Below are positions 1 through 7,050 of a stretch of DNA of 64,000 bases, piece by piece. Source of the DNA: Desulfobulbaceae bacterium UBA2273 (lineage in GTDB: Bacteria > Desulfobacterota > Desulfobulbia > Desulfobulbales > Desulfurivibrionaceae). The translations under genes were made by a program, and so were the position numbers. Location: assembly GCA_002347095.1 (NCBI GenBank), contig DDWZ01000032.1, forward strand, positions 50,103 to 114,102, given 5' to 3'. Each line of letters opens with the position of its first letter. Position 1 is the first letter of the stretch. Below the pieces are notes generated by a model. That model searched no databases and was not told the DNA's origin. It was given only the letters and a program-made list of their open reading frames with translations.

Positions 1-318
<318 letters not shown>

Positions 319-343
319 GTCACGACATTACGTGGAAACAGCG

Positions 344-1213
344 TTAGGCGCCAACCTGAAACCGGGCAAAGCGTTTGATGCTGATCTCTTCGCCCACCTT
401 GGCCGCCAGTTCCTTGAGCAGGTCCTGGATGGAGATGTCGGGGTTCTTGACGAACTTCTGCTCCAAGAGGCAGCTCTCGGCAAAGAAGCGATCCATCTTG
501 CCGCCGACCATCTTCTCGGCGATGTTCGCCGGCTTGCCGGAGTCGATGGCCTGCTGGATGAAGATGTTGCGCTCGCGTTCCGCCAGATCCGCGGGGACTT
601 CCTCGCGACGGATGGATACGGGATTGGCCGCGGCAACATGCATGCAGATATTCTTGGCGAACTCGCTGAAAGCCGGGTTCTTGGCAACTGCGTCGTTTGC
701 GCAGGACAATTCGACCATCACGCCCAACTTGCCGCCGGCATGGATGTACGTTTCAACCACGCCCTCGTTGAATTTGACGAAGCGCTTGACGCCGCTGTTT
801 TCGCCGAGCTTGGCGACCAGTTCGTTGAGCATGTCCTGAATGGAGAGCGCGGGTTTTTTGACAAATTTTTCCGCCATGAGCTCGGCAGGGGAAGTGGCAC
901 TGCTCTCTGCCACATGCAGGGCGACGTTCTTGGCGAACTCGATAAAGGCGTCGCTTTTAGCAACAAAATCGGTCTCGCAGTTAACCTCGACCATCACGCC
1001 CAGTTTGCCGTCGGCCTGAATGAGCGTTTCCACCAAGCCTTCGCTGGTTGCCCGGCCGGCACGCTTCTGGGCAACAGCCAACCCTTTCTGCCGGAGCAGA
1101 TCGATGGCTTTTTCCATGTCGCCGCTGGTTTCGGTCAGGGCTTTCTTGCAATCCATCATGCCCGCGTTGGTTTTGTCGCGGAGCTCTTTTACCATCTGAC
1201 TTGTAATATTCAC
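344..1213 (-). CDS. tsf: elongation factor Ts
   Basis: EF-Ts is the guanine-nucleotide exchange factor for EF-Tu. The 289-residue product has the N-terminal UBA-like domain with the signature RDKTNAGMMDCKKAL. Two core repeats follow, each with a form of the GKLGVMVE(V/L)(N/S)C motif. The length matches the family. Translation starts at GTG 1213, preceded by GAAGG on the minus strand. It lies between rpsB (upstream) and pyrH (downstream), the usual bacterial order. Confidence 0.97.
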   Translation of the reverse strand: MNITSQMVKELRDKTNAGMMDCKKALTETSGDMEKAIDLLRQKGLAVAQKRAGRATSEGLVETLIQADGKLGVMVEVNCETDFVAKSDAFIEFAKNVALHVAESSATSPAELMAEKFVKKPALSIQDMLNELVAKLGENSGVKRFVKFNEGVVETYIHAGGKLGVMVELSCANDAVAKNPAFSEFAKNICMHVAAANPVSIRREEVPADLAERERNIFIQQAIDSGKPANIAEKMVGGKMDRFFAESCLLEQKFVKNPDISIQDLLKELAAKVGEEISIKRFARFQVGA

Positions 1214-1425
1214 GGTTCTACCTTCATGTTCGGTAACTGTCCAACAACGCGCCGCATCTGCGTCGGAGTCTCGCAGGCTCGCTTACCTGTCATCGGCCTG
1301 CTCATGTGCACTGGCACACTTTGCAGACTTCTTCCTAGCATCTGCGGTGTTGCTGAACAGTTACGTTTCTTGGTTTGTATCTTTCCTGTCCCCAACGGGG
1401 ATGGTTACCATTGTAAAGAGACCGG
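1214..1425 (-). promoter_or_regulatory. rpsB-tsf spacer with long-range inverted repeat
   Basis: This 212-nt spacer separates rpsB from tsf. Segments 1233-1250 and 1344-1364 are inverted copies; the best block, GTAACTGT versus ACAGTTAC, is perfect and the arms then match with a few mismatches or bulges. The octamer-plus GCATCTGCG also occurs twice in direct orientation (1254-1262 and 1339-1347). No T-tract marks an intrinsic terminator. It could be an RNA structure tuning tsf read-through, but the function is unknown. Confidence 0.4.
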
Positions 1426-2181
1426 TTATGCGTCGCCTTTCGCTGCTGCAGCCTTGGCTTCGGTGTCCTTGTCGGTGGCGGCCTGGTGGGCGGTGGCAAG
1501 TTTCTCCTTGCCGCTCAACACCGCATCCGCCATCTTGGAAGCGATCAGCTTGATGGCGCGGATGGCGTCGTCGTTGCCGGGGATGAGATAGTCGATGCCG
1601 CGGGGATCGCAGTTGGTGTCGATCAGGGCAACCACCGGAATGCCGAGGCGGTTGGCCTCTTCGATGGCGATCTTCTCCCGTTTCGGATCGATGAGGAAGA
1701 TGGCGGCGGGCAGTCCCTTCATATTCTTGATGCCGCCCAGGTTGCGGTCCAGTTTGATCGCATCCTTCTGGATCTGGAGGGCTTCTTTTTTATGGTAGTG
1801 GTTGATGGTGCCGTCTTCCTGCATGGCCTCGTATTTCTTCAGCTTGTCGACACTGTTCTTGATGGTTTGGTGGTTGGTCAGCATGCCGCCCAGCCAGCGG
1901 TTGTTGATGTAGTACATGCCGCAACGCTCGGCTTCTTCCTTGATGATGTCCTGGCCCTGGCGCTTGGTGCCGACAAAGAGCACGGTGCCGCCCTTGGCCG
2001 CGGTCTTGGCGATGAATTCGTAGGCCTTGTTGAACAGGGGCAGGGTTTTGTCGAGGTTGATGATGTAGATCTTGTTGCGGGCGCCGAAGATGTACGGCTT
2101 CATTTTCGGGTTCCAGCGGCGGGTTTGGTGGCCGAAATGCATACCGGCCTCCAGCATTTCCTTCATGGTCATGTAAGACAT
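1426..2181 (-). CDS. rpsB: 30S ribosomal protein S2
   Basis: S2 is a component of the 30S subunit. The 251-residue protein begins [20 protein letters not shown] and contains the family stretch [14 protein letters not shown]. It also has VLFVGTKRQ and, near the end, [14 protein letters not shown]. The open frame continues upstream for about 190 codons, but the true start is ATG 2181. It is preceded by AGGAG at a good distance on the minus strand, and homology begins there. The C-terminal tail is Ala/Lys rich, as is common. Confidence 0.97.
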   Translation of the reverse strand: MSYMTMKEMLEAGMHFGHQTRRWNPKMKPYIFGARNKIYIINLDKTLPLFNKAYEFIAKTAAKGGTVLFVGTKRQGQDIIKEEAERCGMYYINNRWLGGMLTNHQTIKNSVDKLKKYEAMQEDGTINHYHKKEALQIQKDAIKLDRNLGGIKNMKGLPAAIFLIDPKREKIAIEEANRLGIPVVALIDTNCDPRGIDYLIPGNDDAIRAIKLIASKMADAVLSGKEKLATAHQAATDKDTEAKAAAAKGDA

Positions 2182-2623
2182 GGTACTTCTCCTGTGGTTT
2201 TGGTTTTTCGTCCACCCCATCGCTCCAACCCGATTTCGGGCACCAGAGGAGCTTTTTGCAGGGGTGTGTTTATTTTTGAACCCGAATTTTTTAACATCCG
2301 AACCGTTTTTTTGCAAGGAAGAAGAGGGGGATTGGTCTTTTTTCTTTCTTTCCGGTGCTCGGCTGCGTGCCAATGGGAGGTTTGCCCTCCCCCCATTTGT
2401 TCTGCCGCCTTCGGCGAGAGGTGAGGGGAGCCCGCAGGGCCACGAGTGGCTGAGGTGCTTTTTTCTTGTTTCTTCTTTTGAGCACGCAAAAGAAGAAAGA
2501 GAGAACAGCAGAAAGATTATCTCCGCCTTGTCCGAAATTTCCAGTAAGAAAAAAACTTGACGCCTCCGGGAAAAAAAGCAAAGGTCGCATGTCCACTTCA
2601 GGCAACACATCCCAGGAACAGGT
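2182..2623. promoter_or_regulatory. divergent 442-bp region between rpsB and waaF; structured rpsB leader
   Basis: No gene is supported here. The region contains a perfect 12-bp inverted repeat (2469-2480 / 2487-2498, 6-nt loop). It also has three short GC-rich hairpins in tandem: 2406-2416, 2430-2440, and 2439-2450, the last two overlapping slightly. All would lie in the 5' leader of rpsB if its promoter lies near the waaF side. Promoter elements are not clear; GATAAT on the minus strand near 2515-2520 is a possible -10. The tract 2280-2400 is rich in homopolymer runs. Confidence 0.45.
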
Positions 2624-3673
2624 ATGACGAAAACAATCAGCCAGCTTTCACCCAAAAAGATCCTGATCCGCTCCACCAATTGGATCGGCGATGCCATCAT
2701 GACCACTCCGGCGGTGCGGACCATTCGGGAAAACTTTCCCGCCGCCGAGATAACCATCCTGGCCTACCCTTGGGTTGCCGATATTTTTGCGGCCAGCCCC
2801 CATGTGGATCGGGTCATGCTCTATGAGAAAAAAGGCAGGCATAAGGGATTGGCCGGGATGTGGCGTCTGGGTCGCGAACTTGCGGCCCAGCGCTTTGACA
2901 TGGCCATCCTGTTGCAGAATGCCTTTTCCGCCGCGCTGCTTGCCCTGTTGGCCGGAATCCCGGTGCGGGCCGGGTATCGGAGGGATGGCCGCGGTCTGCT
3001 GTTGAGCCATGGGGTAACCATTAAAAAAAGCACGAGGATGCGGCATCAGGTCTATTATTACCAGGAAATGCTCAAGGATCTTGGCCTGATCTGTTCTCCT
3101 CAAGAGCTGTTTCTTGCCCTGCCGGATTCCGCCAATGCGTGGGCCAGGGATTTCTTAGCGGCCAAGGCGAAAAAGCCGGTGGTGGGCTTGAATCCGGGCG
3201 CGGCCTATGGTCCGGCCAAGCGCTGGCCCGCGGAAAGGTATGCCGGACTGGCCAAGCGTCTGGCCGAGGAACAGGGCGCCACCCTGCTGGTTTTCGGCAC
3301 CTCTGCCGATGCCGAGGCCGCGGCGGAGATTTGTGCGGCAGCGGTGGGCCAGGTACATGATTTGACCGGCAAGACCACGCTGGCCCAAGCCATGGCCCTG
3401 ATCGGGATGTGCGATGCCTTTGTCACCAACGATTCGGGTCTGATGCACGTGGCTGCCGCCCAGAAAACTCCGCTGGTCGCCATCTTCGGCTCCACCGATG
3501 CCGTGGCCACCGGGCCATTCGCCCCAAGGGTGGAGGTGGTGAATAAAAATCTCCCCTGCAGCCCGTGCCTGAAAACCCATTGTTCTCAAAACGATTTTGC
3601 CTGCATGCTGGAGATCGGGGTGGGCGAGGTATATGCCGCAACCTGCAGGCTTTTGGAAAAGACGGAGGGATAG
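2624..3673 (+). CDS. waaF: lipopolysaccharide heptosyltransferase II (GT9)
   Basis: Probable ADP-heptose:LPS heptosyltransferase II, which adds the second heptose to the LPS inner core at the cytoplasmic face of the inner membrane. The 349-residue product has the GT9 hallmarks. These are an N-terminal [19 protein letters not shown], a central [15 protein letters not shown] phosphate/nucleotide loop, and the C-terminal [13 protein letters not shown] with IFGSTD. Length fits WaaF (about 345). A GGAACAGG stretch precedes the ATG. The next gene, gmhB, starts 3 nt after its stop and makes the heptose precursor, supporting the role. Confidence 0.93.
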   Translation: MTKTISQLSPKKILIRSTNWIGDAIMTTPAVRTIRENFPAAEITILAYPWVADIFAASPHVDRVMLYEKKGRHKGLAGMWRLGRELAAQRFDMAILLQNAFSAALLALLAGIPVRAGYRRDGRGLLLSHGVTIKKSTRMRHQVYYYQEMLKDLGLICSPQELFLALPDSANAWARDFLAAKAKKPVVGLNPGAAYGPAKRWPAERYAGLAKRLAEEQGATLLVFGTSADAEAAAEICAAAVGQVHDLTGKTTLAQAMALIGMCDAFVTNDSGLMHVAAAQKTPLVAIFGSTDAVATGPFAPRVEVVNKNLPCSPCLKTHCSQNDFACMLEIGVGEVYAATCRLLEKTEG

Positions 3674-3676
3674 CCA

Positions 3677-4252
3677 ATGCGACCGGCCGTGTTTCTCGAC
3701 AGGGATGGAACCATCAACGAGCAGATGGGCTACATCAACCACATCTCCCGTTTTGTCATGCTGCCGCGCGCTGCTGCCGGTATCCGTTTGCTCAACGCGC
3801 AGGGGATTCCGGTGGTGGTGGTCAGTAACCAGTCCGGCCTGGCCCGGGGCTATTTTCCCGAGAGCCTGATTCAAGAGGTGCATGCCAAGATGAACCGTGT
3901 GCTGGCCGAGGCAGGAGCCCATGTGGATGGCATCTACATCTGCCCCCATCATCCCGAGGCCAAGGAGGAGCGTTTCCGTCTCGCCTGCGACTGCCGGAAA
4001 CCAAAGCCGGGGCTGTTTCTCCAGGCCGCGGCGGATCTGGACCTGGATCTTGGCCGCTCCTATGTGGTGGGCGACCGCTGGTCGGATCTCAAGGCGGCGG
4101 CGGCGGTGCAGGCCAAGGGAGTTTTGGTGCTCACCGGCTATGGCCGTGGGGATTACGAGTATATCGGCCCGACGCAGCCGGTGCAGCCAACGTATGTGGC
4201 GGAAGACCTGTATGCGGCGGTGGAGTGGATTGTGCAGGATATGGCAGGGTAA
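3677..4252 (+). CDS. gmhB: D-glycero-beta-D-manno-heptose 1,7-bisphosphate 7-phosphatase
   Basis: This HAD-superfamily phosphatase acts in ADP-heptose synthesis. The 191-residue protein has the nucleophile motif DRDGT at residues 8-12. It has motif II VVVSNQSG, the zinc-binding cluster CPHHPEA with CDCRKPKPG, and the motif IV region VGDRWSDLKAA. The Cys/His cluster separates GmhB from generic histidinol phosphatases. It follows waaF with a 3-nt gap, so the two are almost certainly cotranscribed and serve inner-core LPS assembly. Confidence 0.95.
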   Translation: MRPAVFLDRDGTINEQMGYINHISRFVMLPRAAAGIRLLNAQGIPVVVVSNQSGLARGYFPESLIQEVHAKMNRVLAEAGAHVDGIYICPHHPEAKEERFRLACDCRKPKPGLFLQAAADLDLDLGRSYVVGDRWSDLKAAAAVQAKGVLVLTGYGRGDYEYIGPTQPVQPTYVAEDLYAAVEWIVQDMAG

Positions 4253-4301
4253 GGTTCTGGCGAGGGATTTTTATATAACGATGGTTTAATGAATGAGACA
4301 C

Positions 4302-4365
4302 CCTTCGACAGGCTCAGGGCGAACGGCAAATCGGTTGATTCCGTTCATCCTGAGCCTGTCGAAGG
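4302..4365. repeat. palindromic interspersed repeat after gmhB
   Basis: Two 25-bp inverted arms (4302-4326 and 4341-4365) differ at two positions and enclose a 14-nt loop. The core word CCTTCGACAGGCTCAGG is one I know from palindromic repeats dispersed in many unrelated bacterial genomes. The element sits between the convergent gmhB and ftsB-like genes, where it can act as a stem-loop transcription barrier on either strand. There is no T-tract. Confidence 0.75.
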
Positions 4366-4403
4366 ACGATTTGGTAGTGCCACCCTAGAAACAACTTGTG
4401 GGT

Positions 4404-4718
4404 TTATTCGTGCCGCTTCTTTTTCTCGGGAAACTCGTAGATAACCTCATTTTTTTTAATGAGGCCGAATTTACGTCGCGCCACTTCTTCCAGATAGACC
4501 GGGTCTTTTTTCAGTTTGTTGATTTCCTGCCGTAATGCGGTATTGCTCTCGCGCAATTGTTCGTTTTGCGCCAAAATCTCGTCCAACTCATGGGCAACCC
4601 CGTAGTATTTCAAAGCCCCGTAAGGTCCGAATATGGACCAGGCCCCTACCACCGTGACAATGAGCACGCTGTACAGCAGCACTTTTTTTCGGTCACTCTC
4701 TGAGAGGTTCGCTGGCAT
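4404..4718 (-). CDS. FtsB/DivIC-like septum formation initiator
   Basis: This is a small bitopic division protein of 104 residues. A short cytoplasmic N-terminus is followed by one membrane helix (about residues 13-32, LLYSVLIVTVVGAW). A periplasmic leucine-zipper-like coiled coil follows (ELDEILAQNEQLRESNTALRQ), with the FtsB-family ending YLEEVARRKFGLIKKNEVIY. In E. coli FtsB bridges FtsL and FtsQ. It follows tatC in the same orientation after 162 nt. The family is assigned with good confidence; FtsB versus a DivIC paralogue cannot be decided here. Confidence 0.85.
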   Translation of the reverse strand: MPANLSESDRKKVLLYSVLIVTVVGAWSIFGPYGALKYYGVAHELDEILAQNEQLRESNTALRQEINKLKKDPVYLEEVARRKFGLIKKNEVIYEFPEKKKRHE

Positions 4719-4880
4719 GGCCGCCCGTTGCAGATGGTTTTTCCCGGTTGACTCTGGGATTTGACAAGATTTTTCTCTTATTATTCCTGTTAGATAGCAT
4801 AGATGGAAAGTTCATGCAATCGGTGAGTTGTACCGGATGATCCGCACCGTCAACGAACTGGCTGGCAAAAAAGCGGCGCC

Positions 4881-5579
4881 TCACGCGATCCGCAGCAGCT
4901 TTAGGGCAATGATCCCGACTTCGTAGAGCATATAGAGGGGGACGCCCATGAGCAGCATGTTGAAAATATCAGGGGTCGGAGTGAGGAGGGAGGCGACGAC
5001 GCTGATAACCAGTGCAGCGTAGCGGCGGTTTTTTTCAAAGAAGGTTCTGGGCAGAATTTTTATCTTGGCCATGAAGATCATGAAGATGGGCAGCTCGAAA
5101 ATCAGTCCGAAGGCGAGGACAAAGATGGAAACAAAGGAAACGAACTCGCTGATGGAGATAACCGGCTTGAGCTGTTCGGTCTGGAAACCCAGCAGGAAAT
5201 CGATGCCGAAAGGCAGGGTGAAGAAATAGCAAAAGGCGGCCCCGCTGTAGAACAAAAAGCAGGTGAAGAGCACGAACCAGAAGACAAAGGAGCGGGACAA
5301 GGCAAATGGTTTGGCCAGGGCGCGCCAGAGAAAAAAGCTGAGCATGGGCATGAGGGTGAAGATCGTCATGGCCAGGGAGACGGTGACATGGGCGAGAAAG
5401 GGCTCGGCCACCGTAAAAAAAGCGAGTTTCTGGTGGAGATGGGTCTGGATGTACGCCAGCAGGTGGCGAGAGATGCTGTAGAAGCCAAGGCAACCAAGGA
5501 TCAATCCAATTCCCGTCGCCAGGAGAGCCCGGCGCAGGTCTTTGATGATGATGGCGAGACGTTGGGTGGTGGTGTTCAC
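4881..5579 (-). CDS. tatC: TatC-family twin-arginine translocase subunit (divergent)
   Basis: TatC is the polytopic receptor of the twin-arginine export system. The product has six predicted membrane helices, an N-terminal DLRRALL corresponding to the canonical H(L/I)xELRxRL, and the conserved blocks FYSGAAFCYF and LTPTPDIFNMLLMGVPLYMLYE. GTG 5579 is chosen as the start (232 aa), 16 nt after the upstream HD gene stops. ATG 5678 would add 33 residues unlike TatC and overlap that gene. The conserved first-loop glutamate (E. coli E103) aligns with Ser. No tatA is nearby. Confidence 0.8.
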   Translation of the reverse strand: MNTTTQRLAIIIKDLRRALLATGIGLILGCLGFYSISRHLLAYIQTHLHQKLAFFTVAEPFLAHVTVSLAMTIFTLMPMLSFFLWRALAKPFALSRSFVFWFVLFTCFLFYSGAAFCYFFTLPFGIDFLLGFQTEQLKPVISISEFVSFVSIFVLAFGLIFELPIFMIFMAKIKILPRTFFEKNRRYAALVISVVASLLTPTPDIFNMLLMGVPLYMLYEVGIIALKLLRIA

Positions 5580-5595
5580 GGTGCGCGGGCCTGGG

Positions 5596-6333
5596 CTATC
5601 GGGAATTGTCTGGATTGTTTGGTGGGCTGCCGTGGATTTCCTTGTCCAAACGTTTGAAAAAGATCTCCATGAACTCATGCCGTTCGGCAGCCAACCGTTT
5701 GCCTTCCGGGGTGAGCATCTTGTCTTTGATCTTGCAGAGCTTCACTAGAAATTCCCGATAGGCCGTGTCTTCGGTGGAGTAGGATCTGGTTTTCGCCACA
5801 TCCACCCCCCGGTTATGCAGACGGGCTCCGACCTGACCGGCAAAAAGAAAGGCCCGGCCGATGCCGATGGCGCCGATGGAGTCCAGCTTGTCCGCGTCAA
5901 AAAGGATCTTGGCTTCCAGGGTTTCCGGGATTTTGTTGTTGCGGTAGCGGTGCGCTTCGATGCAGTGCAGGATCGCTTCCTGCATTTCCGCGGAAAAGTC
6001 TAAGCCCGTGAGGATGGCGCGGGACATCTCCGCCCCTTTGGCCGCGTGGCAGATTTTTCCCTGGGAGAGCATCTCGTGGCTGCGGCCAATGTCGTGCAGC
6101 AGGGCCGCGGCGCTCAAGATATCCAGGCGGGCGTTCATCAGGCGGCCGATGTGGAGCGCCAGATTATGGACCCGTTCGGTGTGGTCCGGTCCGTGGCAGC
6201 CGCCTTCGGCTTGGCAATACTCATGGGAAATGGCCAGCAGCCGTTCGGTGAGTTCCCGGCCCAGGGGTGGTTCTCCCTGCAACTGTCCGGCCGGCGGGCT
6301 GGTATGCTGACGGTTAGTGTTGGGAGAGGACAT
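5596..6333 (-). CDS. HD-domain phosphohydrolase
   Basis: This 245-residue HD-superfamily protein has the metal ligands H...HD...D: GPDHTERV, then LLHDIG, and a later DADKLDSIG typical of YedJ/YpgQ-like soluble hydrolases. A helical stretch of conserved type, HCIEAHRYR, lies between. The substrate is unknown; relatives act on nucleotides or ppGpp-like molecules. Its first 20 nt overlap the end of the YkgJ-type gene, so it is translationally coupled in the secDF operon. AGGTGG precedes ATG 6333. Confidence 0.85.
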   Translation of the reverse strand: MSSPNTNRQHTSPPAGQLQGEPPLGRELTERLLAISHEYCQAEGGCHGPDHTERVHNLALHIGRLMNARLDILSAAALLHDIGRSHEMLSQGKICHAAKGAEMSRAILTGLDFSAEMQEAILHCIEAHRYRNNKIPETLEAKILFDADKLDSIGAIGIGRAFLFAGQVGARLHNRGVDVAKTRSYSTEDTAYREFLVKLCKIKDKMLTPEGKRLAAERHEFMEIFFKRLDKEIHGSPPNNPDNSR

Positions 6334-7048
6334 GGTTCAACCACCTGATGCCGAGGCGGAGCAGGGCAAGATCGTCCGTGGCAAGTTGTTGCCGTTCGCT
6401 GTCCGTGACGGAGATGGGCAGGGCAATCGTGGCGTCGAGGAGCAGGTTTCTGAAGGTATCCAGGGTATAGAGGGAGAGAAAGATCTCCACCTCCCGGGCT
6501 TCCGGTTGATGCCCTTCCTTGAGGCGGGGATGCTGGAGGACGGCCAGCAGTTCATCGTTCATGGCGTTGTAGAGGGCCAGATCCTGATCTTTTTGCCAGG
6601 CAGAGATGTCTTGCGGCGTGCCTTGGTTGAACCCTTTGCAGTGGGGTTCGGTGAGGAGGACATGCATCTCGTGGCGTTTGCCGTCCGGAGTGGTGAAGGC
6701 GCCGCGCCCCAGGGGATAGGTCCGGCAGGCGGAGGGACGGTCGGCATAGACGCTGCAGCCGGAGGCGGTGACAAACGGACAACTGGCGTGGCCGTCATCC
6801 ACCATGCCCAGGAAAACCTGGGGAAAACCGAGGTCCTCAGGCTGTTCGACGAGGACGTATTGATCGAGAAAGGTCGAGGGGGTAAGCCCCAGATGTTTGC
6901 TCAAACGGAGGGCATCGTAGGGCGTGAGGGCAAGGTCCAGTTGCCGGCAGCAGTCGGTGAAGCAGGCGACGCCGGGATGGCAACTGAACCGGAAGGTCTC
7001 GTCCGGGGTCAGGGGCCGGACATGCTCTGGGGCGAGATCGGGCCGCAT
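6314..7048 (-). CDS. YkgJ-family cysteine cluster protein
   Basis: The 244-residue cytosolic protein carries the YkgJ/UPF0153 cysteine set. A CxxxxxxCC cluster lies near the N-terminus (CFTDCCRQLDLALTPYD). CPF, CSVYADRPSACRTYPLG and a later EPHCKGF follow. Such proteins are thought to bind zinc or an Fe-S cluster; biochemical function is unknown. It starts 2 nt after secDF stops and overlaps the HD-domain gene, forming a tight operon. Confidence 0.85.
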   Translation of the reverse strand: MRPDLAPEHVRPLTPDETFRFSCHPGVACFTDCCRQLDLALTPYDALRLSKHLGLTPSTFLDQYVLVEQPEDLGFPQVFLGMVDDGHASCPFVTASGCSVYADRPSACRTYPLGRGAFTTPDGKRHEMHVLLTEPHCKGFNQGTPQDISAWQKDQDLALYNAMNDELLAVLQHPRLKEGHQPEAREVEIFLSLYTLDTFRNLLLDATIALPISVTDSERQQLATDDLALLRLGIRWLNHVLSQH

Positions 7049-7050
7049 GG

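Noticed and set aside
332..1591. 419-codon plus-strand ORF opposite tsf and rpsB
   Set aside because: Antisense shadow of high-GC codons; translation is low in family features while tsf on the other strand is unmistakable.
2182..2757. N-terminal extension of rpsB
   Set aside because: No S2 homology, and a good ribosome site marks the start at 2181.
4302..4365. Integron attC site
   Set aside because: No integrase or core sites; matches a dispersed palindrome instead.
4693..4884. 63-codon minus-strand ORF between tatC and ftsB
   Set aside because: No ribosome site or recognisable domain, overlaps both neighbours; likely noise.
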